A DNA stretch of 64,000 bases from Heterobilharzia americana (taxonomy: Eukaryota > Platyhelminthes > Trematoda > Strigeidida > Schistosomatidae). Both the position numbers and the translations under genes were made by a program. Positions within the stretch are counted from its first letter, which is position 1. Each line of letters starts with the position of its first letter. Under the pieces are notes generated by a model. The model was not told the DNA's origin and did not search any database. It saw only the letters and a list, made by a program, of their open reading frames with translations. The DNA is taken from the NCBI GenBank assembly GCA_944470555.2, contig OX104127.1, positions 158,199,276-158,263,275 on the forward strand. The letters run 5' to 3'. Shown piece after piece: positions 22,225 to 33,154 of this stretch.

Positions 22225-22645
22225 ATCAATAATCACTATCTATCTCGTCAAGCAAGGTTGACTGAAGTATGCTGAAGCTGAAGAACTGCTCAGGTCGGCC
22301 AGACTAAAACATGATGGCAGTATTTGGAGTCCTTGATTGTCTGTTTGAGCCATGTAGGGGGTCCATGTGACAAAAGAAACCAAGAGCTGGAGACTCTAGG
22401 TGATGCGGCTCAGAATTGATGTCAGTGACGCAGATACATCCACACCTTATCTTCATCTTAATCGCTACACTGAACTCAGCATTTTCTGATTCCTACTTCC
22501 TGTCGTTTACTACTTTCTACTACTTTTGACCGATGTTTCTTTGTTTCTCCATCCCTCATCTGACTGTTTTGTTACTTGTTGTGATGATATGTGAGGTGTG
22601 ACAGCTTGGACAGTCCTATGTTAATATTGACTGACTGAAACTATT
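22225..22645 (+). mobile_element. Second-clade non-LTR retrotransposon, 3' end
   Basis: The last codons (gttgactgaagta, taaaacatgatggcagtatttgg) and the 3' untranslated part match 62.9-63.4 kb, ending near ggtgtgacagcttggacag. Confidence 0.55.
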
Positions 22646-22849
22646 CTGTTCACAAACGGAAAGTAAAAGAAAATAATGGAGTTGTGTTCCTGAATGTGCT
22701 TATCTAAGGAACACATAATGAAAGCTTACGGACTCATATGTACAAAAAGGTGGAACGCATAGATAAAGTTTTGAAATACTTCAAATTTCTTATGTATTAC
22801 GATTCATTGCAGCAGTGAACTTTATCAAGAAATACGTGTCGACAGAAGA

Positions 22850-23335
22850 CGCATCGGGATAATTTCCACAACCTAGAAAACGAATCACTTCACCTAAGGA
22901 ACTATCAACCGTTTACTTCATCCACGCAGTATCAGTATGGAGCACAAATCAAACAAATCTTTGAAGAATATCTTACTCAAGCTAAACGATCCATTGTCGA
23001 AAGACAATGAGATGAATACAATCTACAAGATTGGTTGCAACGACTATTAAAACCACTCCATTGACCAATCCAGTCGTCGAATAAGCCACACAAAAAATTT
23101 ATGATCACCAACTAACAGTCAAACAACATGACATATCGCCATTGTTATCGATACATGTAGATGAACATGGCTACACCTTTGATTGAGACAGTATAAATTC
23201 TTCCAGAAGTAGGCTAAAGAACCGCAATGAAGTTCCTGAAAGCATGGTACTTCAATCAAATGGTAATTGACAACATGTAAACATTGATTCAGTGTACGAG
23301 TTACTAAAAGGGGATCAGACAATTAGAAATCAACC
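22850..23335 (+). pseudogene. Penelope-like GIY-YIG remnant (lineage P3)
   Basis: In one frame: MEHKSNKSLKNILLKLNDPL, then NTIYKIGCNDY and IDQSSRRIS, which is a decayed IYKI-C-C...YIGQSGR GIY-YIG start. In another frame: LSIHVDEHGYTFD and SVYELLKGDQTI, the domain's C-terminal part. Several stops and frameshifts are present. The RT palm is missing. A hammerhead-like core lies about 190 bp downstream, as expected for PLE terminal repeats. Confidence 0.7.
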
Positions 23336-23519
23336 CAGCGAAAAAATTATAGGGCATTAAGTCAGCAGTATAGGTTAAATGATGATAACAGTTGTTAAAG
23401 GTCAACTTATGATTTTAAAAAGGATAGGTCACCTGTACTCAAGAGGAAATAACGCTCATGTTTGGCAAATATCCTTTATAAACACTCATGCAACAAAGAT
23501 AAGCTTCACTTATTCAGTG

Positions 23520-23578
23520 AAATAAATGCTGATGAAATCGCCTAGTTTGGTGGCGAAATATCGAAGAACACACCCTGA
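23520..23578 (+). ncRNA. Hammerhead-like core in PLE P3 3' region
   Basis: CUGAUGA at 23529-23535, a possible stem II (CGCC with GGUG, loop UAGUUU), then GAAA at 23555-23558 and AUAUC. The base pair flanking the core is not ideal and stem I is not obvious, so it is probably a decayed ribozyme. Confidence 0.5.
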
Positions 23579-23689
23579 AACTCCCAGCAAAAAACAACAA
23601 TTTACATCATCCTGTGATACAAAACTTCTCTAATATTTATTTCAATTTGGGATATTTTAAATTGGTTTATAAGGTGATTCCTGATGTTC

Positions 23690-23970
23690 CAATAAGAAGT
23701 TATGACTGGCAAGGAAAACCTGGCAGCCATGAAGATAAACACTTAACGATGACATTAAGTGACAGTAGTGCTATATTGTGAACTGAAAGAAGTTAAAAAT
23801 ATAAAACATTGGTCAATGATAACATGCTGGCCATGGAAACTGAAGGTCATGGGTTCAAGCCCTGGAGTGTTTGGTCATAGGTGAGTACAACTCAGGAGTC
23901 TTATACTGGAAAGAAATAGTTATCCAGTTCTACTAGGTTTCCAATGTTCCTCCAACTGATGTCAGTTCAT
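23690..23970 (+). mobile_element. Family B short element, degraded
   Basis: Plus copy with box B-like gggttcaagcc; the ribozyme region has CUCAGGAG and AGAAAUAGUUAUC, both core boxes damaged; the 3' word caactgatgtcagtt is kept. Confidence 0.6.
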
Positions 23971-23974
23971 AATG

Positions 23975-24470
23975 AAAACCAACTCATATTATTTGTTTAT
24001 TATCTCATGAATTCACTTCAAGTAGTTATTTTAAGAAATTCACATGAGAATGTAAAATACCAAGTAGTTTCTATTCTGTCATGCATATATTTTTTTTTTA
24101 AGTATACATCATCATATATTACTTAAGTAGTACTTAATGATTTGAACAGAATAAAAAATGTTCTTCATTTCTGATTGTTATTGATAGATTTCAACAAATA
24201 CCACTTGATTTGTCATATAACATTGAACATTCAAAGTATTCGTTCTATATTAATAGTCATGTTAAAACAAGCAGTTTTTAAAGAAGAAAATAATTTTTTC
24301 CATATTCAATACGATGCAGTGGTTGATGGGTTGGCTTAAATGAATTATAGACTTATATTTTTATTAGTGTCAAGCGTGTATTCCATTGATAAGGAGAGTG
24401 GTAGTAGTTATTGTATAGGTGTAAAACTTGGACCGTACACCGTAGAATTTAATTCCATATTAGATTTGCT
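23975..24470. other. Unassigned AT-rich sequence
   Basis: Nothing recognised. Confidence 0.3.
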
Positions 24471-24473
24471 TAT

Positions 24474-25868
24474 TTGAAGGGTGAACTAAGTCTTTACAAG
24501 AACACCAAGCAAAATGTTATACCTCATCATCCAGGAAAGACTAGAGGATGCGCTAGATTCATAACTACTACTGTAACAGGCTGTCTTGCATCAGGAAGTA
24601 CAAATCATGTGGGGATCAAATTGCAACACAACGCTACGCGTCATCATAGAACAGAGTATAGAATGACAGTCAACTCTCTATCTCACCTCAACTTCATCGA
24701 CTTTGAAAAGGCCTTCAACAGAGTCTACCGACAAGTAATTTGGCAATTACTTCAACACTACGGAATACCACAAACCTTTATCAGCTTCATTCAACAACTA
24801 CATGAAGACGCCACATACCATGTGATTCACAATGGGAAGCTCAATGATGCCCTTGAAGTGAAGACAAGAGTAAGACAAGGCTGTCTACTATTCCCGATTA
24901 TCTTCGTGATTGTGGTAAACTGGACTGCATCATGCAACAAACAGTGAGGAGCGAGAAGAGGTGAATACGCTGGGTGGACCGATGAAAAGACCCTAAAAGA
25001 TTTGGATTTTGCCAACAATCATTTGTGTTTAATGTCTTGCTGCACAAACTCGAAGATTTACAGGCAAAACCAACAATTTGACAGAAGAGGTAGGGCAGGG
25101 CAGGGCAGTGAAGACGGGACTTCAAGTGAATGTAGAGAAGACAGAGGTGATGAAGATACACAATCACCACCTTCAACAACAAGCACCAACCACCATGAAC
25201 GGGATAAACCTGAAGGAAGTAGTCTCTTCCACATATTTAGGCAGCATCGTTTCAACAACAGATGGCGGTACAGACACAGAAGAGGATGTCAAAGCAGCCA
25301 GGATTTGAAAGACAGCAAGATAGGCCTTCCTTCATCAATCTGAAATAATCAGTGTGGAGATCTACTGCACTCCACTTAGCATAAAGCGTGAACAAGATCC
25401 GGATTTTTAACAGTAATGCCAAGTCGGTGCTTCTGTTTGGTGGTTGAGAAACTTGGCTTGTCACGAAGAGCATTTCCAACAAACTACTGACATTCATCAT
25501 TAGTTTGCTACGCTGGATACTGAGGACCATATGGCCAGAAAGAATGAGCAACAAGGAACTCTGGAATCGAACCAACCAAGAACATATCGCCCAACAAATA
25601 TCCAGAAGAAGAAATTGGAGATGGATTGGATTGTGCATACACTGAGAAAACCATTCAGTGACATCACTCACCAGGCCCGTGTGTTGAGTGGAATACAAAG
25701 GGGAAACGATGAGTTGGTCATCCGAGGTGAGGGTGACATGGAGGAGATCAGATCGTTTGAGGGAGAGATGAGAGGTTGTGGGCAGTCATGGAGCGAGGTT
25801 AACGAGATTGTAGGGAACAGAGTGAAATTGGCGACGTGCTATTGAATCCCTATTTTCCACTAGGAACC
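24474..25868 (+). mobile_element. RTE-clade retrotransposon, largest plus-strand copy
   Basis: The first frame (24474-24947) covers the RT from a GELSLYKN segment (normally GDLS.YKNWR) through the HRTEYRMTVNS region, motif A (NFIDFEKAFNRVYRQVIWQL), HYGIPQTFISFIQQL and motif B (RVRQGCLLFPIIFVIVV). In motif A the second conserved Asp region reads FNRV instead of FDSV, and the YADD region reads LDFANNH, so the metal-binding residues are lost. Further frames give [38 protein letters not shown] (no CCTA expansion here) and the C-terminal region. The 3' end lacks the AAT tail. The copy is dead but gives the clearest view of the family. Confidence 0.9.
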
Positions 25869-25869
25869 C

Positions 25870-26230
25870 AATTTGATTGATATGGCCCACATTGTGATAC
25901 TTGATAACATTCTAAGAGTAACTTATTGCTCATAATTATGTCAATGTAATCATATAACTTTCGTTATCTGTTATTTTTTTAGTCATATTGTAGTTGATGC
26001 TGCTGATCAGAAGGGATATAAGTAGTATATGTTCAGAGGATGACTGAAATCATAGGGAGTTACCAGTAATGGGTAATGATTTTGTCCAGAGAAACGCAAG
26101 AGACAATGTCGGCGTATTAAGAGCCAGTCAAGATAAAAGCAGAAGAGGAAATGAAACAAATTATGCAAATAACTATTTAGGTGGAAAGTGTACCATATTT
26201 GATGACTACTGTACAAGATGTCAGTAATAA
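25870..26230. other. Unassigned sequence
   Basis: Nothing recognised between the RTE and the PLE pieces. Confidence 0.3.
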
Positions 26231-26234
26231 ACAC

Positions 26235-26870
26235 TTCTTCCTTCATCTCAGTCTTGTCATTTCCTACACCTTCACCTCATATTCTTTGTTGTCGGTGATA
26301 GCAAAATTTTTCACACCTCTGGTGTAGGTGTTGTGCAACTCAGGGATAAGTTTTACAACTTAAGAATCTAACAGATGAAATTTAAGAAGATAATTTCATC
26401 TTCCAGATTTCATGTAACGACTATGAGTCAGGTCAAGTAAATCGGTCAAAGTAGACGATCGGGGTTAGTTAGATTATCGGAAATATAGAATGATAAACGT
26501 CGATAAGATTAATAATCCAGAAAGTAGCTCGACTATTACAATGCATGTATTAACACAATCACAAAACACAAGGCGGGACAAAACCACTGTACGCAAGTCA
26601 AATACAATTGGGTGAACAGTGAGATTGGTTGATTACTGGATCTTTGTTTATCGAATCAACTAACATCAAACGCATGTAATGGGGATGACGCAATACGTAT
26701 AGCAGAGATATGGAAAACTTTACCAACAAAACGAAGAATCTGAGGTGACAGGACTATGAAAATCAGATGTCGAAAGTAGTGTGATTACATACTGATATGA
26801 CTATGCATAGTGATAATTTATGTTCGAGGTGTTATCGAGTAAATAATACTATATCACTCACTTGCAAATA
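26235..26870. mobile_element. Penelope-like P1 ends, inverted pair
   Basis: A short minus piece (26235-26340) is followed by a longer plus piece (26385-26870). The plus piece carries the second half of the GIY-YIG domain in decayed form and the P1 3' region found intact at 44.5-45.2 and 58.7-59.2 kb (gaatctttgtttatcgaatc, agagatatggaaaac). It ends with a P1 hammerhead-like fold at 26788-26858. Confidence 0.65.
26788..26858 (+). ncRNA. Hammerhead-like fold of PLE P1 (degraded)
   Basis: CUGAUAUGA replaces CUGANGA, the second box reads GAGG, and the outer stem words (actgatat / atatcact) still pair. Confidence 0.35.
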
Positions 26871-27244
26871 ACAATAGTAGCTAAGTAACGTGGCTTAATT
26901 AATTTAAACAATATATGCCGATATTGATCATTGAATATAGTATATCAGCGCCACCAAGGTCATATGTAAGTCTAAGGTTGAGCACCAGGAAGAATTTCTA
27001 TCTTCACTGTATTTTCTAATTCATTTTCAGTGAGACTCTTTGAGATAACCATGGTTTGTCAGACTGGGATTGTTGATACTGTATGACATTTGTGGGTGAA
27101 ACGAAAAGCTGAGTGGTGGCAGGATTGTGACATAAGTGATTCAATGATTTGTCGAACGAACCACGAGATTCAGATGTTGACCAGGATTTTAGTTCACTTT
27201 GATCACTAAGTGTTAAAACATTCCAAGAAAACTAATTCTCAAAG

Positions 27245-27400
27245 CTATAACTATAATAGAGACAGCTTAATGATAACGTAGGTGACTGCAGCACCAGATA
27301 ACGGGGATTCGAATCTCAGGCATGACATCAATTCAATCGAAGTTGGTGATACTCTTTGCTGATGAATGCCAGCAAGTATGAAAACTTGATGCATTACGAT
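27245..27400 (+). mobile_element. Family C short element, degraded
   Basis: Box B-like gattcgaatctc is followed, at 27357-27395, by CUGAUGA, a stem II AUGC/GUAU and GAAAAC. The stem III and cleavage site are lost. Confidence 0.5.
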
Positions 27401-27489
27401 GTGAAGATTATATGTGAATAAAAACATAAAAAATCATTTAGAATTCACCTACTACTTATGAAGATATTAAAAGTTCAATTTGGAGGTTT

Positions 27490-28060
27490 TGTACGGAAGG
27501 AACCTGACAGTACTCTACAGCTGTTTCGTCTAAGTATGCAACTCTTCGACAGTGCTCACCTACCACTTGCTTGGGCTCGAACCCAAGGTCTTCCGGTATT
27601 GCGAACAACAGGTTGCCACTGAGCAAATTAGCCAGAATTCAATGATCCATATGTTAAGTTGAAACTTACTAGAATATGCTATGAAGACGCTGATCATTTC
27701 AAGTTTATTCTTAAAGAAGTGTCTGTTGCATTTACGAAAATAGAATAATTTATACAACAGAAAACAGTTTCATTCAGTTGATATCAACTGTTTGAACCCT
27801 TGTTGAGTGTAATTATTTGAACGTCTATAATTCATAAACCTTAAATAAGTATCAGCCTGTTGATTTCAAGTGAATATTTCACTGTAATTCACCTACATCT
27901 CTTCATCACTTTCTCTCCTATGTATAAAATGACTATGTAGTGTTGAAGAGTAGCGTACTAGAACGAAACATCTTCTGAATGCTTCGAGGTTTTATATAGT
28001 TCTTCAACTGACTAATGTTATTTCTTGATGAATATTACCTTAAATTGAAGAAAAAATCCT
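27490..28060. mobile_element. Family B pieces, minus then plus
   Basis: A minus copy at 27490-27665 has a tRNA head (gggttcgagcc) and a decayed ribozyme (GUCGAAGAG ... GAAACAGCUGU). A plus 3' end at 27950-28060 has UUGAAGAG ... GAAAC. The two face outwards. Confidence 0.5.
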
Positions 28061-28365
28061 TATAAGCTTTAAATAATTTTTGTTGTTTTAATTTACTAAA
28101 TAGTTAACGCAAAAAAATGGCGGACATTTTAAATGAAATCATACATCTTTATAAATAAATAAGTAATATATAATGTTAGTAACAAAAATGATACCAATAA
28201 AGAGATGAAGAATATTTCGATAAATATGTTCCACTTAGATGAATGAATCAGTTCTCTATCTGATTCAATCGTGCATAAAATGAACCAGTAAATTAATGAA
28301 GCATTTATTCAAGAGCACGTGTTTGTTTAAAGAAGTTATGTATGGAAGTGTATACGCGTGCGTAC

Positions 28366-28371
28366 ATTTTA

Positions 28372-28435
<64 letters not shown>

Positions 28436-28441
28436 TAAACT
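28366..28441. repeat. (TA)n tract within a perfect palindrome
   Basis: About 62 bp of TA flanked by tttag on the left and ctaaa on the right, so the entire tract can fold into one uninterrupted hairpin. Confidence 0.9.
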
Positions 28442-28560
28442 ATTACTGATTTGTAATTTAATGATGAGTTGGCTGACAATAACTTAATTTTTTCATTCCG
28501 ATTCTCTCTCTCTCTCTTTCTCCCTCTCTGTTACTGATTTCATTCACTAATCAACAGATA

Positions 28561-28770
28561 ATCATGTTTACATCTTTAAAAAAGAGATCATTATTGTTAT
28601 TCACTGATGACAATACTGACAAAGATGATGATGATAATAGCGATAGTGATGTGGTAACATCAACTACAGTAACAACTCGAAGGACAATAGTAACAGCAGG
28701 AATGATCTTGTATCCTTCATTATTCATATACTCTTTTTTGTTGTTGTTGTTGTATAACTCAAATAACTAA
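28561..28770 (+). CDS. Possible host exon, acidic low-complexity (uncertain)
   Basis: An open stretch of 68 residues, MFTSLKKRSLLLFTDDNTDK..., with an Asp/Ser-rich block then TSTTVTTRRTIVTAG. It is preceded by a long pyrimidine tract (ctctctctct) and an atcaacag acceptor-like end at 28558. The sequence is not part of any repeat seen in the window. The later part (SLFIYSFLLLLLY) is probably intronic; no clear donor is seen. The product is unknown. It may equally be chance, since low-complexity frames are common in AT-rich DNA. Confidence 0.2.
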   Translation: MMFTSLKKRSLLLFTDDNTDKDDDDNSDSDVVTSTTVTTRRTIVTAGMILYPSLFIYSFLLLLLYNSNN

Positions 28771-29277
28771 TCGACTAGTTTTATTCCCTTTCCTTTTATC
28801 AATCAATCTATTCAACTGAAATGAATTCAATTGAATCGAATTCAAGTGAATTGTGTACTCAATGTGAATAATTAAACTTTTTGACCTTAATAAAGAGGAG
28901 ATTAGATAGTAAATAACTTCGATAACAAGTTAGATCAAGCGAGAATAATTTACTGTAAAGTTGTATTCATGATTTTTCCACATATTTAAGTAGTATGTAG
29001 CCTATTTCAATACGGTTTATCATTATTATAGTTCAATTATTTATTTATTTAGCTTCTTGTTAAAATAATCTATCCTTAGGCTGTCAATTTTTTTATTTCT
29101 TGTTGCTTGGTAGGAAAAAAAAGAAAGAAATAGGATGATCAAATTATGAATGAATTACACGCTCCCTCCCCCACCCCCCCTAGCGCCATTCCTTACAGTT
29201 GAGTAGCTTTTTCACCTGTTCAACTGTCCTGTCAACAAGGAACTATGGTAAAGTAGACTTACACATGGACAGAATAT
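28771..29277. other. Unassigned AT-rich sequence
   Basis: No gene or repeat recognised apart from a C-rich run at 29161-29180. Confidence 0.3.
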
Positions 29278-29592
29278 TATTATTCCCTTGGGTTCCTAGT
29301 GGAAAATAGGGCTTCAATAGCACGTCTCCATTCCACTCTCTTCTCTGTACTCTTTTGAACCACGCTCCACCACTGCTCAGAAGCTCTCATTTCTTCTTCA
29401 CATGATCTCCTCCATGTCAACCTCGCCTCGGACACCCAACTCGTCATTTCACATTTGGATTCCATTCGACGCATTGGCCTGACGTGTGATGTCCCCATAT
29501 AGCAGCACTGACTTGAATGACGTAGTGTTGGAAATCCGGGTGTTATTCACGCTTCGTGCTGAGTGCAGTAGATCTCCACACTGATTTCATAA
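29278..29592 (-). mobile_element. RTE-clade retrotransposon, 3' end fragment
   Basis: Minus-strand tail and C-terminal codons (CEMTSWVSEARLTWRRSCEE, EQWWSVVQKSTEKRVEWRR). It is joined internally to an upstream piece (cagtgtggagatctactg), with the middle of the C-terminal region deleted. Confidence 0.8.
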
Positions 29593-29609
29593 AAAAATCT
29601 CCTGTGTGT

Positions 29610-29705
29610 TCCCAATTGTGGTAGAACATCAAGTCGGAAACCCGATAGTCACAGGGGTTCAGATTTTCATTTCATTTTGAATCATAACCCAGTATTAATA
29701 CTACT
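29610..29705 (+). mobile_element. tRNA-derived short element (family D), fragment
   Basis: The words gtagaacatcaagt, aggggttcagatttt and tcataacccagtatta follow the layout of the family D copy at 40735-40870. Confidence 0.35.
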
Positions 29706-30554
29706 CTACCGAACCACACCTATCTCAGATAGTCAAATGATAATCTTATATGATGCTTCCCCCACTCTAATTCGGTTAGATTTCGATTAGGATAAGAAGT
29801 CCTGACTAGGCAGCCAATGTGAGTACAATCAACCGACAATAACACATCATGGATTCACATAGTAGTCGGATAAAACCCTTTCTGATTGAATTGGAATAAA
29901 AATCTGGTTAGCAGTCAGGCTTCATTGCTCAGTTCTATTTATATTTGTTGTTTATCATAGTGGCAATGAACCACTGAGGAAATTAGTACAATCCTCGAAG
30001 TGTCCTGACCAGTGCTGGGAGTTGTTAATCGTTGATTTGATCTCCTTTTGTGATGTATGAATCCTTGGGTTATTGAATTTTCAGTATGAGACCTTTCAAT
30101 GATCGCAAAACATGATCCAAATACGACACTTTAATTCTTGTTGCGATCAAATTATTCTTATACTGTTGGCTTAAAATTCAGAGATTAATATTTTAGATTT
30201 TACTACCTATTAATGAAGCTTGAAACTCATCCACTTCTGTAGTTGATAATCTATTTTATGTCTTAACTCACTTGATATCAGTAGAAAAAATTGAACAGTT
30301 TGTCATGTTTATTGGTCTAAAAGTTACTAAGGAAGTTCCGTGGCTGTTTATTCCCTGCTTGGCTAACAAGGTTGCATAATATATACTCATCTTTTCTTGG
30401 CTATGATCGGCGGCAACTATTTAACTGCAAGTTGTAGTGTATTCATCATTACTAATAGAACCATAAATTAGCTAGTTTCTGAGTTCTGTTGAACACCAGT
30501 CAACAAGACATTTCATGGCACAAACAGATAACATGTAGTTCGTTGGTTCTCATC
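29706..30554. other. Unassigned sequence
   Basis: No gene or repeat family recognised with confidence. Confidence 0.3.
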
Positions 30555-30995
30555 AGTATAAGTTTTTTTAACAAACTACAAATACTCATCAACAGCTACC
30601 TACGCTGGCTCGTTACTGAAGATCAAATGGCCAGAAAGAATGAGTAACAAGGAACTCTGGCCTTGCAAGGAACCAATGAAGCAAGAACCTATCACTCAAC
30701 AAATATGCATCGGAAAGAAGTGGAGATGGATTTGGCATGCACTGAGAAGGCCGACTGGAGACATCACGCGTCAGGCCAGGTCGTTGAGTGGAACCTAGAT
30801 GGGAAACGACGAGTTGGGTGTCCGAGGTGAAGGTCACATGGAGGAGATGATGTGAGAAAGAAATGAAAGCTTCTGGGCAGTGGTGGAGTTAGGTTGATAA
30901 GATTGCAGAGGAGAGATTGGAATAGAGACGTGCTAGTGAAGCCCTATGTTCCACTAGGAACCCAAGGGACAAATAATAATAATAATAATACTTTA
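30555..30995 (+). mobile_element. RTE-clade retrotransposon, 3' end fragment
   Basis: C-terminal codons and the complete 3' tail, ending in accaagggacaaataataat-like sequence with an (AAT)n run; this is the cleanest example of the family's 3' terminus in the window. Confidence 0.85.
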
Positions 30996-31690
30996 GTATA
31001 AGTTAAAAACGTTTCAAGGTTATCATTCCCTTCGCCCCCCAATTAAACCAAATCAATCAACCACTAATCAATGAAATGAGATACAACTGAGCTGTATATT
31101 AACCTTTCAATTGGTTACCATATCAGCATAAAGTAAGCTACCTAAGTCTTTATCATTCACTTTTAATCTTCCTATGTTTATTCTAATTTGAATTGCTAGT
31201 TTTGTTCATTTACCCTCTCTCTCTCTCTCTATCTCTTCCTATTGCGTAAATGATCAATTAACTTATCCGTCATTTTGAAAAATGGCGCTACAATAACATT
31301 TAAACAAAAAAAAGTGAGAATAATTAAATGCTCAATTTGTAGTTCATGCGTGTTAAAGTGTCATTAATTATTTTAAGTATACATACTTGAGTGGGTGACT
31401 ATTAGAGAAGAAAAACGCAATGACCAAGGTAGAAAACAAACACAAATTGAACAAGAAATAATATGCTAGAAGAGGGAAGATGATTGACTGACTACAAGAA
31501 ATATAAATTTAGTTTGAGTGTTTTAATCACTGGAAAAGTAAATTAAACGTTGAAATGTACTGACTTTTTATTATTGTTAACTTGATTAATGTTGCATAAT
31601 CTTGTAATGAATTGAAGTATTCAATTAGATAAGAGAGAATAAACAGCTTAATGTTTACAATAAGGTATTCATAGTTTAGATAGTAATAAC
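30996..31690. other. Unassigned sequence with a CT tract
   Basis: AT-rich; a (CT)n run lies at 31213-31230. No gene seen. Confidence 0.3.
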
Positions 31691-31694
31691 ATTT

Positions 31695-32245
31695 TCACTG
31701 AAGTAGTATTCATCAGGAACTAACGTCATTTGGGGAACCATTGGAAATCTGGGAGCAATGGACAGCTGTTTCTTTCTAGTGTGGGACTCCTCAACAGTAC
31801 ACACCCACGACCCGGTTAGGGATCGAACTCAGGACCTTCAGGTTTCATCTCAAAAATACACTACTGTGAAGCGCTCAGTAGCCACTTGCTTCCAGATGGA
31901 TATCATGAAGCTCTAATGAGAAGCCGTGACCTGTAGGGTCAACCAGTCGGAAGTGAATTGGATGCTAACTGAAGACCTTGGGTGATAGTCGCGCTATGTC
32001 GTGAATGACGGAAGTTGGAAATTATGAACCATTGGAAACCTACTAAGTGGCTGGATGGTTAACGCGTTCGCCGTGAAACCTGAAGGTTCTGAGTTCGATC
32101 CCTACCCGGGTCGTGAGTGCGTATTGCTGAGGAGTCCCATACTAGGACGAAACAGCTGTCCATTGCTGCCAGATTTCAATGGTTCCATGATGAATACTAC
32201 TCCTAAGTTTAAAAAAAATCCCCATTCATCTCAAAAATACATTTT
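31695..32245. mobile_element. Family B head-to-head dimer
   Basis: A minus copy (31695-31870) and a full-length plus copy (31875-32245) meet at their 5' sides. The plus copy has the 5' body (cttccagatggatatcatga), box A-like tggctggatggttaacgcg, box B gagttcgatccc, the ribozyme and the 3' end with gatgaatactac. The minus ribozyme has UUGAGGAG, so it is probably dead. Confidence 0.8.
32112..32170 (+). ncRNA. Hammerhead ribozyme, family B
   Basis: CUGAGGAG, stem II UCC/GGA region with loop CAUACUA, GAAA, stem III ACAGCUGU, GUC, then CAUUGC. Core boxes are complete; stem I has one mismatch. Confidence 0.75.
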
Positions 32246-32479
32246 CGTTGAAGCTTATACTGTCAGACGATTGTTTTTGTGTACTTGAATGATGATTATT
32301 CAATTTGACAGAAAATTTAAATTATTGGAGAATTTTGACCTAGAAGTCTCAAGGTTAACATCTCGTTACTCAATTACAATATTACCTAGCAAACTCACTT
32401 ACCCTGACTACAATGAATGAATAGTTAAACGTAACCATTAAGCTCTCGTCAGCAGTTGAGTTTTGATAAAGTTTGAAGC

Positions 32480-32600
32480 AGATAACCAAGAGATCATTGA
32501 TTGGTTCGAAGCCTATCATGGCGTAGATTTTTGTTCCACTCTCAGTCATTACACAATATCAATTATACAAATCTATGAAACAACAGTTAACGTAGAACCT
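32480..32600 (+). mobile_element. Possible family D fragment
   Basis: gattggttcgaagcc and ctctcagtcattacacaat follow the family D order; weak. Confidence 0.25.
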
Positions 32601-33154
32601 CAGACATAAGTGAATCATCTCAAATTACCACACTTTACAGTACTATACAGAGGATAAAGGAATAGAAAAAGGTGTGATAATAAAGTAGATAAAGTTGTAT
32701 AAGACAATAAACATTTTGAAGATAAAGGTTTGTGCAAATATTCAATGTTTTAAAACACGTCAAGGAGTATATACATCTGTGCCATTGTGATTGGTTTTCA
32801 GCCATGTCACCAAGATTGACTCAATCCTCAATCGCTGATTCTTGTCGTCTTGGCAACCGCAATCAGATCTCTGCACATGTCTCGAATCAAGAGTTAAATA
32901 TTTAACGGATAAGCCATACGGCAGCCTCTTCCAACTTAACTTGGATAAATTAGGATCATACAGTCGAATTAGTTCAGATCACCTGAATAAGGACCAGCTG
33001 ACTTGTACGGGTGGGTACACCGTGGAGAGTATGATCAATTTGCAAATGATTAACAAATTGAACAGTTCACGTTCACATTACTTACAGGTGAATAGTTTTC
33101 CAACTGTCTTGTTAAGCGGGTTTTCAAACAGATGTTAGAAATATCAACGTTGAC
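32601..33154. other. Unassigned sequence
   Basis: A 98-residue open frame at 32842-33138 has no family I recognise and no supporting splice or start context; I do not call it a gene. Confidence 0.3.

Noticed and set aside
29159..29182. C-rich run as a regulatory element
   Set aside because: Short low-complexity run with no other supporting signal.
32842..33138. 98-residue open frame as a gene
   Set aside because: No recognised family, no supporting splice or start context, and length within chance for the window.
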